Assembly (NCBI GenBank): GCA_019009955.1 | Contig: CM032230.1 | Span: 104,306,501 to 104,370,500 of the forward strand | Source: Riptortus pedestris | Lineage: Eukaryota; Arthropoda; Insecta; Hemiptera; Alydidae | Length of the DNA stretch: 64,000 nucleotides | Reading direction: 5' to 3' | In this document: positions 35,321 through 46,285 of the stretch, in pieces | Numbering within the stretch: position 1 is the first letter of the stretch | Layout: each line of letters starts with the position of its first letter | The notes under the pieces: model-generated | What the model was told of the DNA's origin: nothing | The model's database searches: none | The model's input: only the letters and a program-made list of their open reading frames with translations | Program-made: the position numbers and the translations under genes

Positions 35321-35712
35321 TATTCTTATTCATATTTTATGACTTTGATGATATTCAAAATTGATGTAGAAATCTACATTGTATACCATCTACATGCATC
35401 GACTACTTTCCACATTAATTGCATGTAGAGCTTTAGCTGTTTAACTAATAACTCAATACTTTTGACGAGTTATCTAGTGACCGTCATTTTTGTCTGAAAA
35501 CAAACGTTGGCAAGACCGTCACGAGGTATTGTTTTATTAAAAAATCGGAAACCACTACAAATATTCTAAAAAACAAAGCCAGGTCATTTTTTGGTAAAAT
35601 TGGAAATTTCTTTTTCATTTGATTATTATTAGTTTCGCCAAAATATTAAAACTGTCAACGATTCGCTTTTAGTTAAGCAAGTTCCTCAGTTAAGATTATA
35701 AACTTATGTTTT
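35321..35712. other. No gene recognised
   Basis: AT-rich unique sequence between a SINE-like repeat and a HINE copy. Nothing recognisable. Confidence 0.35.
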
Positions 35713-35823
35713 AGCAGATTTCCCTTAAGGTAAATCTGCTATTGAGGTTGTACTCATGACGGAATTTTCTTCAAATGTCCATCGATCCTACCTAGTAGTT
35801 GACGAAAATGAGGTCCGTTCAAA

Positions 35824-35882
<59 letters not shown>

Positions 35883-36317
35883 CTGTTACCGCTCTAGCGG
35901 TCCCAATTTTTGTTTGATCGTTACCAAACTCGATATTTAGTCGTTTTATGTAAAAAGAAAGATCAAGTTCGTTAACGTCTGAAACCGGGCCAGTGGGAGG
36001 GGGGGGGTTTAGAAGGGAGGATTTTTGAAAATTCAAAATATCTCCGTTACTATACGTCGGATCGAAAACTTGTACAGAATCAATCTCATTGCAAATTAAA
36101 TGTTCTATAAATATTGTTATACACATGTATTCTCTATCTTGAATATTAACAGAGATATTTGCATTTTTATTAAATCTGAGCGGCTAACGGACGGGTGACT
36201 TTCCCGCCAAAAGCTAGTTCGGCCGTTTCCTTAACTGCTCGGCTCTCATGAAATTTCTCTATTTTAAAACATCACGTGGGAAATCTGCTTAGTTTACGCA
36301 GTCCCTGCGTGACGGAC
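35713..36317 (+). mobile_element. HINE-like element, form A, complete
   Basis: AGCAGATTTCCCTTAAGGTA at 35713, AT tract 35828-35878, GCTCTAGCGGTCCC, the G run near 36000 and AAAAGCTAGTTCGGCCG, to CCCTGCGTGACGGAC at 36317. TTT flanks on the left, TTTT on the right. Confidence 0.9.
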
Positions 36318-36840
36318 TTTTATTATCACACATAATACCTATACAGAGTAATTCCTGTTATATTACTGAGTTTTCGTAAATCAAATTCATTATTACCGTT
36401 TTCAGTATAGTTTCTATATATGACATCATAAGGGCAACATACTTTTTTTGAAATCAATTTCATAATTCATTTTTTATTTTTCAATTTGTCTTGTTTTCAT
36501 TTGAATGTTTTCTTTAATTAATTATTTTTAGTACATGGGTCCCTGGCTAGACGTTGTAGGTTTTAACTCTCTCCGAAAACCTAATCCTTTGATTCCCGCA
36601 CGTGGACTAGAAATTAATTTAATGAGTAATTAGCTAAATAAAAGCCTTATCCAATTAACAGGCATCATCCCACTCAATGTGGGGGGACGTATGCTAATTA
36701 GACCTTCAACCCACGACTTAAATCCCACGAGTCACAAATCAAAAATTTAGCAAAACTGCTTTAAAATGGTAGTAACCTTTAGTTTGCCAGTCCGATTAGC
36801 CGTAATAGCATAAAATTTATGTTAATTTAAGTTAAAAAAA
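36318..36840. other. No gene recognised; possible tRNA-like SINE head
   Basis: GGTCCCTGGCTAGACGTTG at about 36540 could be an A box and TTTGATTCCCGC at about 36588 a B box, spaced like a tRNA, followed by TTAATTTAATGAG, faintly like the SINE core. Too diverged to assign firmly. Confidence 0.25.
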
Positions 36841-37290
36841 GTCACTCAGCGGATGCGTTAACTAAGCAGATTTTTGTAAGAAAAGTTCAAAGAGAACAAT
36901 ATTAGGTATTTAGGCTTCAAAGAAAGTGTTACATAGTATAACAGCTTATTGTTAATATGACATGAGTAGGAGTGGGGAGAGGGGATTTACTGGTGGCCGA
37001 AAACTAAAATATGGTAATACTTTGGTTAATATTCAATTTAGAGAAAACGTGTATAGAACAACATTTATAGAACTTAATTTAATTGTTCAATAAGATTAGT
37101 TATATACACTATTTCGATCCGGCGAATAATAACAGAGATATTTTGAATTTTCGAAAATCTCCCCGTCTAAACCCCTCAACTTCCGAGTAGTCCGATTTCA
37201 GCCGTTAACGAACTTATCTTTACATAATATGCTTATATTACAAGTTTGGTAATGATTAAGCCTAAATTGCAAACGCTAGAGCGGTAACAA

Positions 37291-37347
<57 letters not shown>
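36841..37347 (-). mobile_element. HINE-like element, form B, with a CA instead of AT microsatellite
   Basis: Worn 3' end (GTCACTCAGCGGATGCG), AAAGAGAACAATATTAGG, ATGACATGAGTAGGAGTGG, GATCCGGCGAATAATAACAG and AAACGCTAGAGCGGTAACA, then CA repeats from 37294 to 37347. The 5' block and end are missing; it is followed after 70 bp by a copy in the opposite orientation. Confidence 0.8.
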
Positions 37348-37350
<3 letters not shown>

Positions 37351-37421
37351 GAGTATATACTAGCTAAGGTACCCGGCTTCGCCCGGGAAATCATTTGAGT
37401 CTGAATGATAATGATATTTTT

Positions 37422-37543
37422 AGCAGATTTCCCTTAAGGGAAATCAGCTATTGAGGTTGTACTCATGACGGGATTTTCGAAAATTTTCTTCAAATGTCCA
37501 TCGATCCTACCTAGTAGATGACGAAAATGAGGTCCGTTCAAAA

Positions 37544-37603
<60 letters not shown>

Positions 37604-38098
37604 TATATAATATATGTCTGTTACCGCTCTAGCGGTCGCAATTTTTGTTTGATCGTTACCAAACTCGATATTTAGCCGTTTTATGTAAAAAGAAAGATCA
37701 AGTTCGTTAACGTCTGAAATCGGACAAGTGCGAGGGGGGGTTTAGAGGGGAGGATTTTCGAAAATTCGAAATATCTCCATTAATATACGTTGGATCGAAA
37801 AATATTACAGAATCAATCTTATTGCAAATGAAATTTACTATAAATATTGTTCTATACATCTATTCCCTATCTTGAATATTAACTGAGATATTTGCATTTG
37901 TATTCTGCATGTGCTCGGCAGCAGTGGCTATGTTCGGACTTTCCGCCGTGAGCTCTGGCGGCCGTTTTCGTAACTATTCGTCCCTCGTGAATAGGTTTAG
38001 AGGTTTCTTACTACTCCAGCTGTTATTAGGCAGATTTCTCTATTGTAAAACTTCACGTGGGAAATCTGCTTAGTTTACGCAGCCCCTGCGTGACGGAC
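37422..38098 (+). mobile_element. HINE-like element, form A, complete
   Basis: AGCAGATTTCCCTTAAGGG at 37422, AT tract 37549-37615 with a TAATA interruption, GCTCTAGCGGTCGC, body with an extra GTTATTAGGCAG segment before the final block, GTGACGGAC ending 38098. TTTT left, long T run right. Confidence 0.9.
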
Positions 38099-38399
38099 TT
38101 TTTTTTTTGGGCGTTAGTTTGTACAATATTCTTACATTTTCTCGCCTCAATGCTTAGTATTTACACCCGAGTCCGGCGTACTGGGGATATGTTAATAATA
38201 AAAGTATTTGTTATGTACTTAATTCTACAGAATACACAATTATATCATCCGTTTCCTGTGCATTTATCTTTTTTTATATATAACAAAATCATCGATTATC
38301 ATATTATTATAGTTAAAAATACGGAGTTCAGTTGATTTCGATTTAGTATTTCGCGTCCTATAACATTGTTGATCCCTTCTGTAGTTTACAGCGCATAAC

Positions 38400-38633
38400 T
38401 CATTTATACTTCGGTATACGACAAAAGTTTATATAACAAAAGTGTAGAATAACTTTTGTTATGTGCATATTTGGCGATAAACCAATAGGAAACGAAATAT
38501 CGCTATTTTTAATTTCAGGCTTCCCTTATAACCCCCACTCCTGTTCGTCACAGAGAATATTAATATAGCCAAAACCCTAAGCTGGGTTAGTAGTAATATA
38601 CATACCAAGTTTCATAAAATTCGGTTTAGGCGT

Positions 38634-38640
<7 letters not shown>
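38400..38640 (-). repeat. Dispersed repeat family D, copy 1
   Basis: The reverse strand carries CGAATTTTATGAAACTTGG, ACTACTAACCCAGCTTAGG, GTTATAAGGGAAGCC, TGAAATTAAAAATAGCGATA and TTTCGTTTCCTATTG, shared in the same order with 48200-48430. The GCTGAACCGAATTTTATGAAA-type wording occurs in many arthropod non-autonomous repeats. Class unknown. Confidence 0.6.
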
Positions 38641-38681
<41 letters not shown>

Positions 38682-38811
38682 CTATATACAATTTTATAAG
38701 GACCTCATTTTCGTCAATTTACTTCGTAGGATCGATGACATTTAAAGAAATGTTTTAAAAATGTGCCATGACTACAAATCAATAGCTAATTTTCTTTAAC
38801 GTAAATTTGCT
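38639..38811 (-). mobile_element. HINE-like element, AT tract and 5' block only, diverged
   Basis: AT tract 38636-38678, then AAGGACCTCATTTTCGTC, GTAGGATCGATGACATTT and a worn 5' end (GCTAATTTTCTTTAACG ... TTTGCT). It abuts family D copy 1 at the AT tract, so either may have inserted into the other. Confidence 0.65.
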
Positions 38812-39227
38812 AAAACAAATAAATACACGTGAGAAAATTATTACTCAGGAAAAACTTCGGGGTTCAAAATAAAAATAACATTATTTCTGTTCTGTTGATT
38901 TGAAGTTCTAAAGTGACTACCACCTGCAGTATGCATTACTCAGAATGCACCTCTCTAGTGAAACAACCTGGACTCTCCAAGCTATGAGTTTTCCATTGTA
39001 GCAACAAGTTTTCTTATTATAACTTTTCCGACTCCGACCCCACCCCTCGCATTGTGTGTCATATCGCTGATGGCCAGTCCTCCGAATCAGCCCTATCATA
39101 AGCTTCTCAGCGCCCCCGGCCCGGATCAAAAAAGATAATCCCTTATTGAATTTAAATGATAAAAGTTTAATTATAAATCCTCCGTAGCACTATATGGAGA
39201 TTCAAACTCCTTGACTCATCCTTTTTT

Positions 39228-39474
39228 TCCATTAAGGGAAATCAGCTATTGGGGTCGTACTCATGAGACGATTTTTGAAAACTGTCTTCAAATGTTCATC
39301 GATCTTACCCAGGAGATGAAGAAAATAAGGTCCGTTCGAAACTGTTAATGAGCAGCTCTAGTGGTCGAAATTTTAAGTAAAAAAAAAAGATCAAGTTCTT
39401 TAACTATTGTTAAGCTTCACGAGGGAAATAGACGTGGGAAATCCGCTTATTTTACGCAACACCTACGAGTCTGA
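39228..39474 (+). mobile_element. HINE-like element, internally deleted
   Basis: 5' block from CATTAAGGGAAATCAGC to AGGTCCGTTCGAAACTG, GCTCTAGTGGTCG, AAGATCAAGTTC, then a jump to GTTAAGCTTCACGAGGG and a worn 3' end (GCAACACCTACGAGTCTGAC). No long AT tract. Confidence 0.7.
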
Positions 39475-39644
39475 CTTTTTTTATTTACTCGCACAATTGT
39501 TCTGTTATTGCAATTGCGAAACATTTTGCTTGTCTAGGCATATACGCATAAGTGTATATGGAAAAACAAACAAGCATTATAACGTCGACATTTCATAAGA
39601 ATAAGATAGCACAGGCCTAAAAAAATAGAATCTATCACTCCTAA

Positions 39645-39702
39645 AACTAAATAACAGCACTTTAAAACCGCGTGGAAGGTTTTAAAGTGCTGTTATTTAG
39701 TT
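39645..39702. repeat. Perfect 25-bp inverted repeat (hairpin) with an 8-base loop
   Basis: Arms 39645-39669 (begins AACTAAATAACAGCAC) and 39678-39702 pair with no mismatch; loop GCGTGGAA. The pairing stops abruptly at an A-A opposition outside the arms. No other copy was seen. Confidence 0.85.
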
Positions 39703-40410
39703 AGTAGATCAACAGGCAAATTTTTTCATCAACAAATAAAGTCAGAAAATTAAAAATATCCATAATGCTTAGACTATATAGAATAATTCAATGGAAACAA
39801 ATTCTTATGTTTATAAGAGAAAGGAAATTATCATAATGTCAGTTGGAAGAACATGTGAATATATGTTGAATAAAAACAAACGGTGAATCTATATTAAAAG
39901 AATTTACTTTTATTCTTGTTAGTAGAAACAAATCTTCTCGAAATAGGGGCTATTACTCTGTTGAAAGAATTAAATGGTGGAGTTGAACAGGAAGATGGAG
40001 TCCCGCCTCCTAAATAATTAGTTCAATTAAGTGCGTTGTTATAAAATTTAGTTATTGACAGTTTTTAACTAGCGGTGTAAACTACGAGAACATTCAGATG
40101 AATCAACAGGTTTACATTCTTGTGCGAGTGGGAGCTTGAATGCTCATCAATTTGAATGTACAATCTTCTTAATTAAACGAGTCAGTCAGTCACATCCAAC
40201 TTCGAGAGCCCAAATACTCAAAGTTGCCGAACCGTCAATTAATTTACAGGGGCGTCTATTTGCATAACCGTCTTCGAGGGACTTATAAATGTTATGTTTA
40301 TAAAGGCGCCAAAGGGGTTAAGAAACTAGGAACCCACGCCTGGGGGATAATCAAAGCAAGTTGGGCAGAGGTGTGGAAAGGAAGGGGGAATAGAGAGAAA
40401 GAGTGGTAGT
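39703..40410. other. No gene recognised
   Basis: Unique AT-rich DNA, becoming mixed from about 40130. The frame 40224-40409 runs into the GA tract and is unrecognised. Confidence 0.35.
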
Positions 40411-40418
40411 GAGAGAGG

Positions 40419-40464
<46 letters not shown>

Positions 40465-40505
40465 GAGAGACGGAGGGAGAGAGGAGAGAGAGAGGGTGAG
40501 AGAGA

Positions 40506-40536
<31 letters not shown>

Positions 40537-40761
40537 GAGAGAGAGAAGAGAGAGAGAGAGAGAGGAGAGAGAGAGGGAGAGAGGGAGAGAGGGAGGGAGA
40601 GAGAGAGAGGGAGGGAGGAGAGGAGGGAGAGAGGGAGAGAAGAGGGAGGGAGAGAGAGGAGGGAGAGGGGAGGGAGAGAGAGAGAGACGGAGAGAGGGAG
40701 AGAGAGAGAGAGAGAGGAGAGAGAGAAGAGAGGGAGGGAGAGGGAGAGTGAGAGAGGGGAG

Positions 40762-40827
<66 letters not shown>

Positions 40828-40845
40828 GAGAGAGAGGGTGAGAGT

Positions 40846-40877
<32 letters not shown>

Positions 40878-40929
40878 AGAGAAGGAGAGGAGAGAGGGAG
40901 AAAGGGAGAGAGAGAGAGAGAGAGAGTGA

Positions 40930-40979
<50 letters not shown>

Positions 40980-41018
40980 GAGAGCGCGAGCGAGAGAGAG
41001 AGAGAGAGAGAGAGAGAA
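40411..41018 (+). repeat. GA-rich polypurine tract of about 600 bp
   Basis: Almost pure purine on the plus strand, GA units broken by GGGA, GGAG, AAGA and rare T or C. The long frames reading Ser-Leu or Arg-Glu here are artefacts of the repeat. Such tracts are known to be able to form triplex (H-)DNA. Confidence 0.95.
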
Positions 41019-41067
41019 TGATAAACGAGCCTAGGCCAATCATTAATACAGGTCTCGTTTATCATTC
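41016..41067. repeat. 14-bp inverted repeat at the edge of the GA tract
   Basis: GAATGATAAACGAG (41016-41029) and its exact complement at 41054-41067 flank a 24-base loop, right where the polypurine tract ends. Confidence 0.8.
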
Positions 41068-41694
41068 ACTGGTTCTCTAGCCCCTCTGCTTTTTGCCAAT
41101 CCTACCTTTACCTTCACACACAACAGCCCGCCAGATAATTTAATATGGCTGCCCTCTATCCCTACTCTAGACTATTTCTTGTGCCTCTCTTTCTTCAGCA
41201 CCAGCCTCCAAAACAGATTCACCTTGGAGAAAAAAAAATTATACTAAATACACTAGTAATATAGTAATAGATTCCAATTTTCATAACAACAATAGGTATC
41301 TGAATAATCAGAGTTTGTTTGTTTTGTATTTGACATTAGTAGTCACATCTTCATTCATTTCATCAAACATCACAATGATGTATTAGGATTGGTAGTGTTA
41401 CTGGGTGTTAAAGGAGACTTCTTGTTGTTTGCAACTTCCGGTCGGGAAAATACCACACCTGTTTTTAGTAGATTTCCCTTAAGGGATATATAGTATTTTT
41501 TGATTGTGCTATTTATTTGACTCTAATATTTTTAAAAACTGTTGGAGATGTTTTTTGTGTATCAACAGGCGATGTTGTACTGCATCTAAACCGGTCTGTC
41601 GCTTCAAATAAAAAAGTTGTTACTGGGGAAGTGTGTCCCTTTTTCTTCTACCTGCATTAATTCGTATAATATTGTTACGTTAATTCCAAAATCA
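41068..41694. other. No gene recognised; HINE 5' tip at 41466
   Basis: Unique sequence. TTTTTAGTAGATTTCCCTTA at about 41464-41483 is a solitary copy of the HINE 5' tip, as at 12366. Confidence 0.4.
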
Positions 41695-41965
41695 GTAATA
41701 AACGTTGTTGATTAGAGTTGTTTAGGACTACAGAATTAAACACACACACAAGCTTCAGAGATTTTATCACTGCACAATTTATTTAACAATGCACTACACA
41801 CTTGCTTAATTATTCTTAGCTATTACTCACAAAATGCACTGATAGTCTGTGTTATTACACAGTCCAATAACTCACTTCCAATCACTGAAGTTCACAAAAA
41901 CACGGCACTGCACTGATCTTCGCGAAGTAAACGGCACTTCTCTGTCTTAAAGACGTCACTATACT
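41695..41965. repeat. Dispersed repeat, LTR-like, copy 2
   Basis: Matches 31985-32290 in order: TAATAAACGTTGTTGATTAG, CACAATTTATTTAACAATGC, ATGCACTGATAGT, CCAATCACTGAA, ACACGGCACTGCACTG. TGTTACGTTAATTCC just upstream could be an LTR-style terminus, but the other end was not found. Confidence 0.5.
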
Positions 41966-41978
41966 GCTCTTTACAGAG

Positions 41979-42650
41979 TCATGGCACAACACTGTTCTTC
42001 ACATAAAACTTCTGCCAACGACTTACCAAGTTTTCTATCCCACTTTTGATAAAGTTTGTGTCACGTGTTGAAAGAAATTCAGAAAAATGCATTTTTAATG
42101 TCTAAATCATCTGTAAAAAATTTTCTTCGCAAAAAGTTGTCTGAAACTCCGAAAAAAGTGGTAGTCTGTAGGAGAGAGATCAGGGGAATATGGGGGGTGG
42201 GGTGGTAGGACTTCATAGCCCCAACTCCTTTAATTTGTTCACTGTCTGTATTGAAACATGTGGTTCGGTGGTTCTTTGACGAGCAAGACGTCTCTTGGCG
42301 TTTTAACTGCTGACGTTCGTTTGAGCTCGTGCGGGACCGAGGAATCGAGATTTTTCACCTTTCCAATCGTTTTTAAATGCCTGGAGACAGTCATATGACT
42401 TGTGCCTAGCTCTGACGCAAAGTTCTCTGGCTGTTTTATGAGGGTCTTCTTTCAACAGCTTTTTTAAGATCTTCGTCCTCCACTGATGAGTGAGGTCGTC
42501 CACGGGGGCTGATTTTCTAAAGTCGTATCTCCTGAAGAAAATTTTGAAAACCAACGGACGAATAGTTCTTTCATTAGCACTTCCTTCGCCAAACGCATGA
42601 TTAATATTCCTTGCTGACTGGGCCGCGGAATGACCAAGTTTATACTCGTT
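41979..42650 (-). pseudogene. Mariner-family transposase remnant with central deletion
   Basis: The minus strand opens near 42650 with NEYKLGHSAAQSARNIN and HAFGEGSANERTIR; after a frame shift come RWFSKFSSGDTTLENQ, then KLLKEDPHKTAREL, HLKTIGKVKNLDSSVPHEL. The helix-turn-helix half of a mariner transposase is thus present. After a gap it resumes KELG ... YEVLPHPPYSPDLSPTDY, the region of the last catalytic aspartate, and ends with a SRWQKFY-like motif and TGA at 41979. The segment with the first two catalytic aspartates is missing, and frame shifts occur, so it is dead. Wording is closest to the irritans/SETMAR-like group, by memory. No terminal inverted repeats seen. Confidence 0.75.
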
Positions 42651-43419
42651 AAAAAAAAATTATCCGGAAATCGCGTGTTTCCATGTCCCCCATTGATATT
42701 AAACTAAAATATGTAAGCCTACTTGGGACAAAAACAAACATAGCTTGCGACTAGGAGGATTAACAAATGTTTATTATAGATGGTAAATATTTTGCTTGGA
42801 ATCAACACACAACGTTTTAATCCTTTATAAAGATTAGGGTTTAAAAAATCGGACACTTCATGTGTTTAACCCAATAGATTGTCGGAAAACATCAAAGCGA
42901 AATTGTCTGGACTCTTCTAGATCTGGACTGGTATTGCCGAGGACGGGCGGGACCATATGGCCGCACCTTTCATCTTCTCCGTCCTTCCCAAATACGTGAC
43001 TATCTCTGTTTAATTTTTCATGTACTTAATATTCGCACCAATATATATATATATATATATATTATTATATTCTATGAGACTGAAGAGTGTTTAGTTTATA
43101 TATGGTATATATTTGAAAGTATCCTATCACTTGGTATCGGTCAACCTTTGCCAATGTACTTTCTTCTCTGTTCGAAGCTAAGTGTTTATCTTGTTTTTTT
43201 ATATATGTCTTGATGTGTCAGCGGCGAAACCGGGGGGTGTTGTGTATTCAATCAACATGGTATGCTGTATACTCCCAGGGATTTTTGTGTGGAGTTTATT
43301 GTCTTTATCAGAATGGTTAAAACTATGCACGTGTGATATTTTCCTGTCGCTGTGCACATTCATTAGCTGTTTTCATGCCTAGCCAAAATACTAACGAAAT
43401 GTCTTCTCGGGCGTTACCT
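42651..43419. other. No gene recognised
   Basis: Unique sequence with a short AT tract at 43042-43061. The frame 43182-43382 is unrecognised; it may fall in the 3' part of the Penelope-like remnant. Confidence 0.3.
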
Positions 43420-43465
43420 TTAACAAAATGTATCACCGGGCTGTTTTAGCCGGACTTCTTCATTT
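43420..43465 (-). ncRNA. Hammerhead-like motif 6, downstream of the Penelope-like remnant
   Basis: Minus strand: ATGAAGA (C to A at the first core position), GTCCGGC ... GCCCGGT as stem II, GATA in place of GAAA, then CATTTTGTT, where A-C-A can pair with T-G-T as stem III, followed by T. It is on the same strand as, and about 230 bp downstream of, the reverse transcriptase fragment, the position expected of a 3' pseudo-LTR ribozyme. Two core bases are changed, so activity is unlikely. Confidence 0.35.
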
Positions 43466-43689
43466 GTTTTCTTGTCTTCTCTTTTCTTTTTTTCATTTTG
43501 AATTGATTTCTTGGGAATTTCTGTAGTGAGTTATGACCGTCAGCCAGTCTTTAAATAAGCGCAGTTCATCACGTTGTACTCGTTGTCGTTACACTGTGGG
43601 AGGTTCTGGTGGGCTTCTGGATAATTCTCGTCAGCTCTAGCGACCAAATGTACTCATAGTATTCCAATTCTTCTGTGGCTGGTCTGGGG

Positions 43690-44100
43690 TGTTTGAGACT
43701 CGGAGAAGTTCAAGCAGTTTTGTAAATCAGTTGGTAGTTGATGTTGGGTTTGTACTGCTCAATAACGCATTAATGTCCGTTTGGTTTCCTTTCTCCGCAA
43801 CAAATGGAATTTTATCTCATATGATCTCCATGATAAGGGGTTGGGGTTTACTGATTTAAGATGCACGCCCAGAAATTCTTCTTAAAGTCTTCTCTCCAAT
43901 GTTGGCCTTATGTCGTAACGTGGTCATCCACATATCCTAAAATCCATTTGTGGTTTCGGTTTTAGTCTTGCCGTTTAAAGTGCGTTCTTTGTCAAATTTC
44001 TCCATGTAACCATCGGGCTGCATTTTGGGACTTAATGGCGGACAACTTGGCTGGCTTCCATAACATTGTATGTTAGGGTAGAAATTGCCATTGAACAAGG
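43690..44100 (-). pseudogene. Decayed Penelope-like reverse transcriptase fragment
   Basis: The minus strand, with several shifts and stops, reads LFNGNFYPNI, then PPLSPKM in the place of the MGSPLSP motif, YMEKFDKE, and GYVDDHVTT at 43937-43911, where Penelope-like elements have RYVDDTFVIW. HLKSVNPN-like wording follows. Spacing between FNG, LSP, YMEKF and YVDD matches the family. The YVDD aspartates are at 43923-43928. The GIY-YIG endonuclease was not recognised. Confidence 0.55.
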
Positions 44101-44135
44101 AATATATGCTGATTGCACACCTTTTCTCCTGGTTC

Positions 44136-44783
44136 TTCAGCCGTTAACGAAGTTGATCTTTAGCTAATTGGAGTTCGAGTAGACGACTTAAGAAATAAAT
44201 TGCGACGAGACGATAGATAGATTATTTTATCTTTTTTTACAAACATGATGAACCATGTAGGAGTCTGGCCAATACTTGTTTAGCATGGTCTTTGAAATAT
44301 ATTATATATTTAACATGCAGTGTTAATTTAAAAATAAATTACATTCTTAATCAATACATTGGGTCATGTTAAAGCTATTTCGATTCCATCCTTAAATAAT
44401 TTCTGCATCTTTAAAATGAACACCTATCATTGGCATTGGCATATAAAAATTATATTTTATAATTATAAATATAATTTAACGTAAATGTCGATTAATTCTT
44501 TTTTTTTTTTTTAATGTCCAAATTATAATCAGTTTTCTGATATATCGAATTAACATAATTCTTTTCTAAGATTTATGACAAACAGAATACTAATAACAAG
44601 TATAATTGCATATAATAAATAATGTGCCTCTTATTATTGTTTAAGCACACCCATAAAAATAATAAAAAATTTTCTTTTATCTGTTAACTTTCACGAACGT
44701 TTGATCAGAAACAGAAAACATTATTACCTTTATTTTCACCGCTGTAATACAAATGTTTACTGAGAGAGATATGGAGATAGATA
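44136..44783. other. No gene recognised; small HINE body fragment
   Basis: CAGCCGTTAACGAAGTTGAT at about 44140 is an isolated piece of the HINE shared block. The rest is AT-rich and unique. Confidence 0.4.
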
Positions 44784-44893
44784 TAATTTTGAACGGACCT
44801 CACTTCCGCTATCTCCGAATTAGGATCAATGGACATTTGAGGTAATTTTAAAAAAGCATGCGATCTCATTAGCTGATTTCTCTGAAAACTGCT
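44784..44893 (-). mobile_element. HINE-like element, 5' block only
   Basis: TTTTGAACGGACCTCACTTC, AGGATCAATGGACATTTGAG, and a worn palindrome (GCTGATTTCTCTGAAAACTGCT) ending 44893, preceded by GATAGATAT instead of a long AT tract. Confidence 0.65.
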
Positions 44894-45034
44894 AATAGGA
44901 AACCATACCTTGCACGCCTTTTATAACACATCACAAATTAGTTGTATGGCCTTTCTAAGAAGAGATGACCAGTTATCAAATATCACAGACAGAAAAAATA
45001 TAATACTCAAGTACCATGGAGTCGTACATTAAAA

Positions 45035-45447
45035 GTCCGTCACGCAGGGGCGGTGTTAACTAAGTTACGTTTTTGCATCTAAAAAACTAAAAGTTCAATG
45101 AGAACAATATTTGGTATTTAAACTTCAATTAAAATACTTCATAACGTAATAGAATATTCTTAATATGAGATGAGCAGGAGTGGGGGTTTACTGAAGTCCG
45201 AAAACCAAAAAATGCAAATATCTCTGTTAATAATCAAGATATTGAAGAAATATACATGCCAAAATTTATAGAATATTACAATAAAATTGGTTCTATACAA
45301 TTGTTCGATCCGACTCAGAATAACGGAGATATTAAGAATTTTCGAAATTCTCCCCATCTTAACCCCCTCCCCTAGTCCGATTTCAGCCGTTAACGAACTT
45401 GATCTGTCTTTTTGTATAAAACGATTATATTTCAAGTTTGGTAACAG

Positions 45448-45506
<59 letters not shown>

Positions 45507-45513
45507 GAGACAA
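45035..45513 (-). mobile_element. HINE-like element, form B, 5' block missing
   Basis: GTCCGTCACGCAGGGGCGGTG at 45035, AAAGTTCAATGAGAACAATA, GATCCGACTCAGAATAACGG, and AT tract 45452-45502. The conserved 5' block that should follow the AT tract is absent. Confidence 0.8.
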
Positions 45514-46285
45514 ATATTTATACAGGGTAATATGCTAAAATCCACACATTAAGATGCTTATCTTCTAAGATCCACAGTCTAAAGGGTAGAGAGATTGTCT
45601 ACTGGCGTAGGACTGTTGTAAATTAAGTTTTAGCCACGGCGTATTATTTTTACACGTCATTTCTACGTAATTACACATCATATAATTGTTGAAACCCACT
45701 TTTTGAAAGCATTTATTATTTATATAGTGGTCAAAATTAAAACAGTGGAGTAAAAATTAGCTGGAATTCGTTGTAGAGGCTTTCATTTGGGGGCTGAGTC
45801 CTTTAAAACGAGAGCAATACAAAGTAAGTTTCTTTAATTAAGTTACGAAGTTAAGTTGAGCTAAAGTATAATTGTTTGTTTTGGGGTGGTGGTTGGGGGC
45901 GGGGGGAGGAGCGTGGCTTCCAGTTAAATGGGAAGGAACTTGCTGGGGTATGGCCTTACCACTCGACTCTCTCTCTCTCCACCTATAGGCCTAAATAATT
46001 CTTTTTATAGCTAATATCCTCTAGAGAACTTTAATTACTGATGAAATTGCTGTTCTATTTTACATTTATGTACGCATTATATTCCTTTTTTTTTTTAGTA
46101 TTACAATTAACATTTCAAGACCTTTCATGAATATTTTACTCCCTTTTGCGGAGCAAGGCTGGAATTGTAACCGCGACAAATGTCGGTTTTCTGATCTAAA
46201 AGGAAATATTGATTTTTAAACATCCCTAACACATTTGGAGTAGTTTCGGCGCGACGTCTGTATATTTCTCGAATAACTCTAAAAA
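45514..46285. other. No gene recognised
   Basis: Unique sequence with a G-rich patch at 45882-45914 and a pyrimidine run at 45966-45977. Confidence 0.35.

Noticed and set aside
40298..41080. Long open frames reading Ser-Leu or Arg-Glu repeats on both strands
   Set aside because: They are translations of the GA tract in several frames; no coding signal beyond the repeat.
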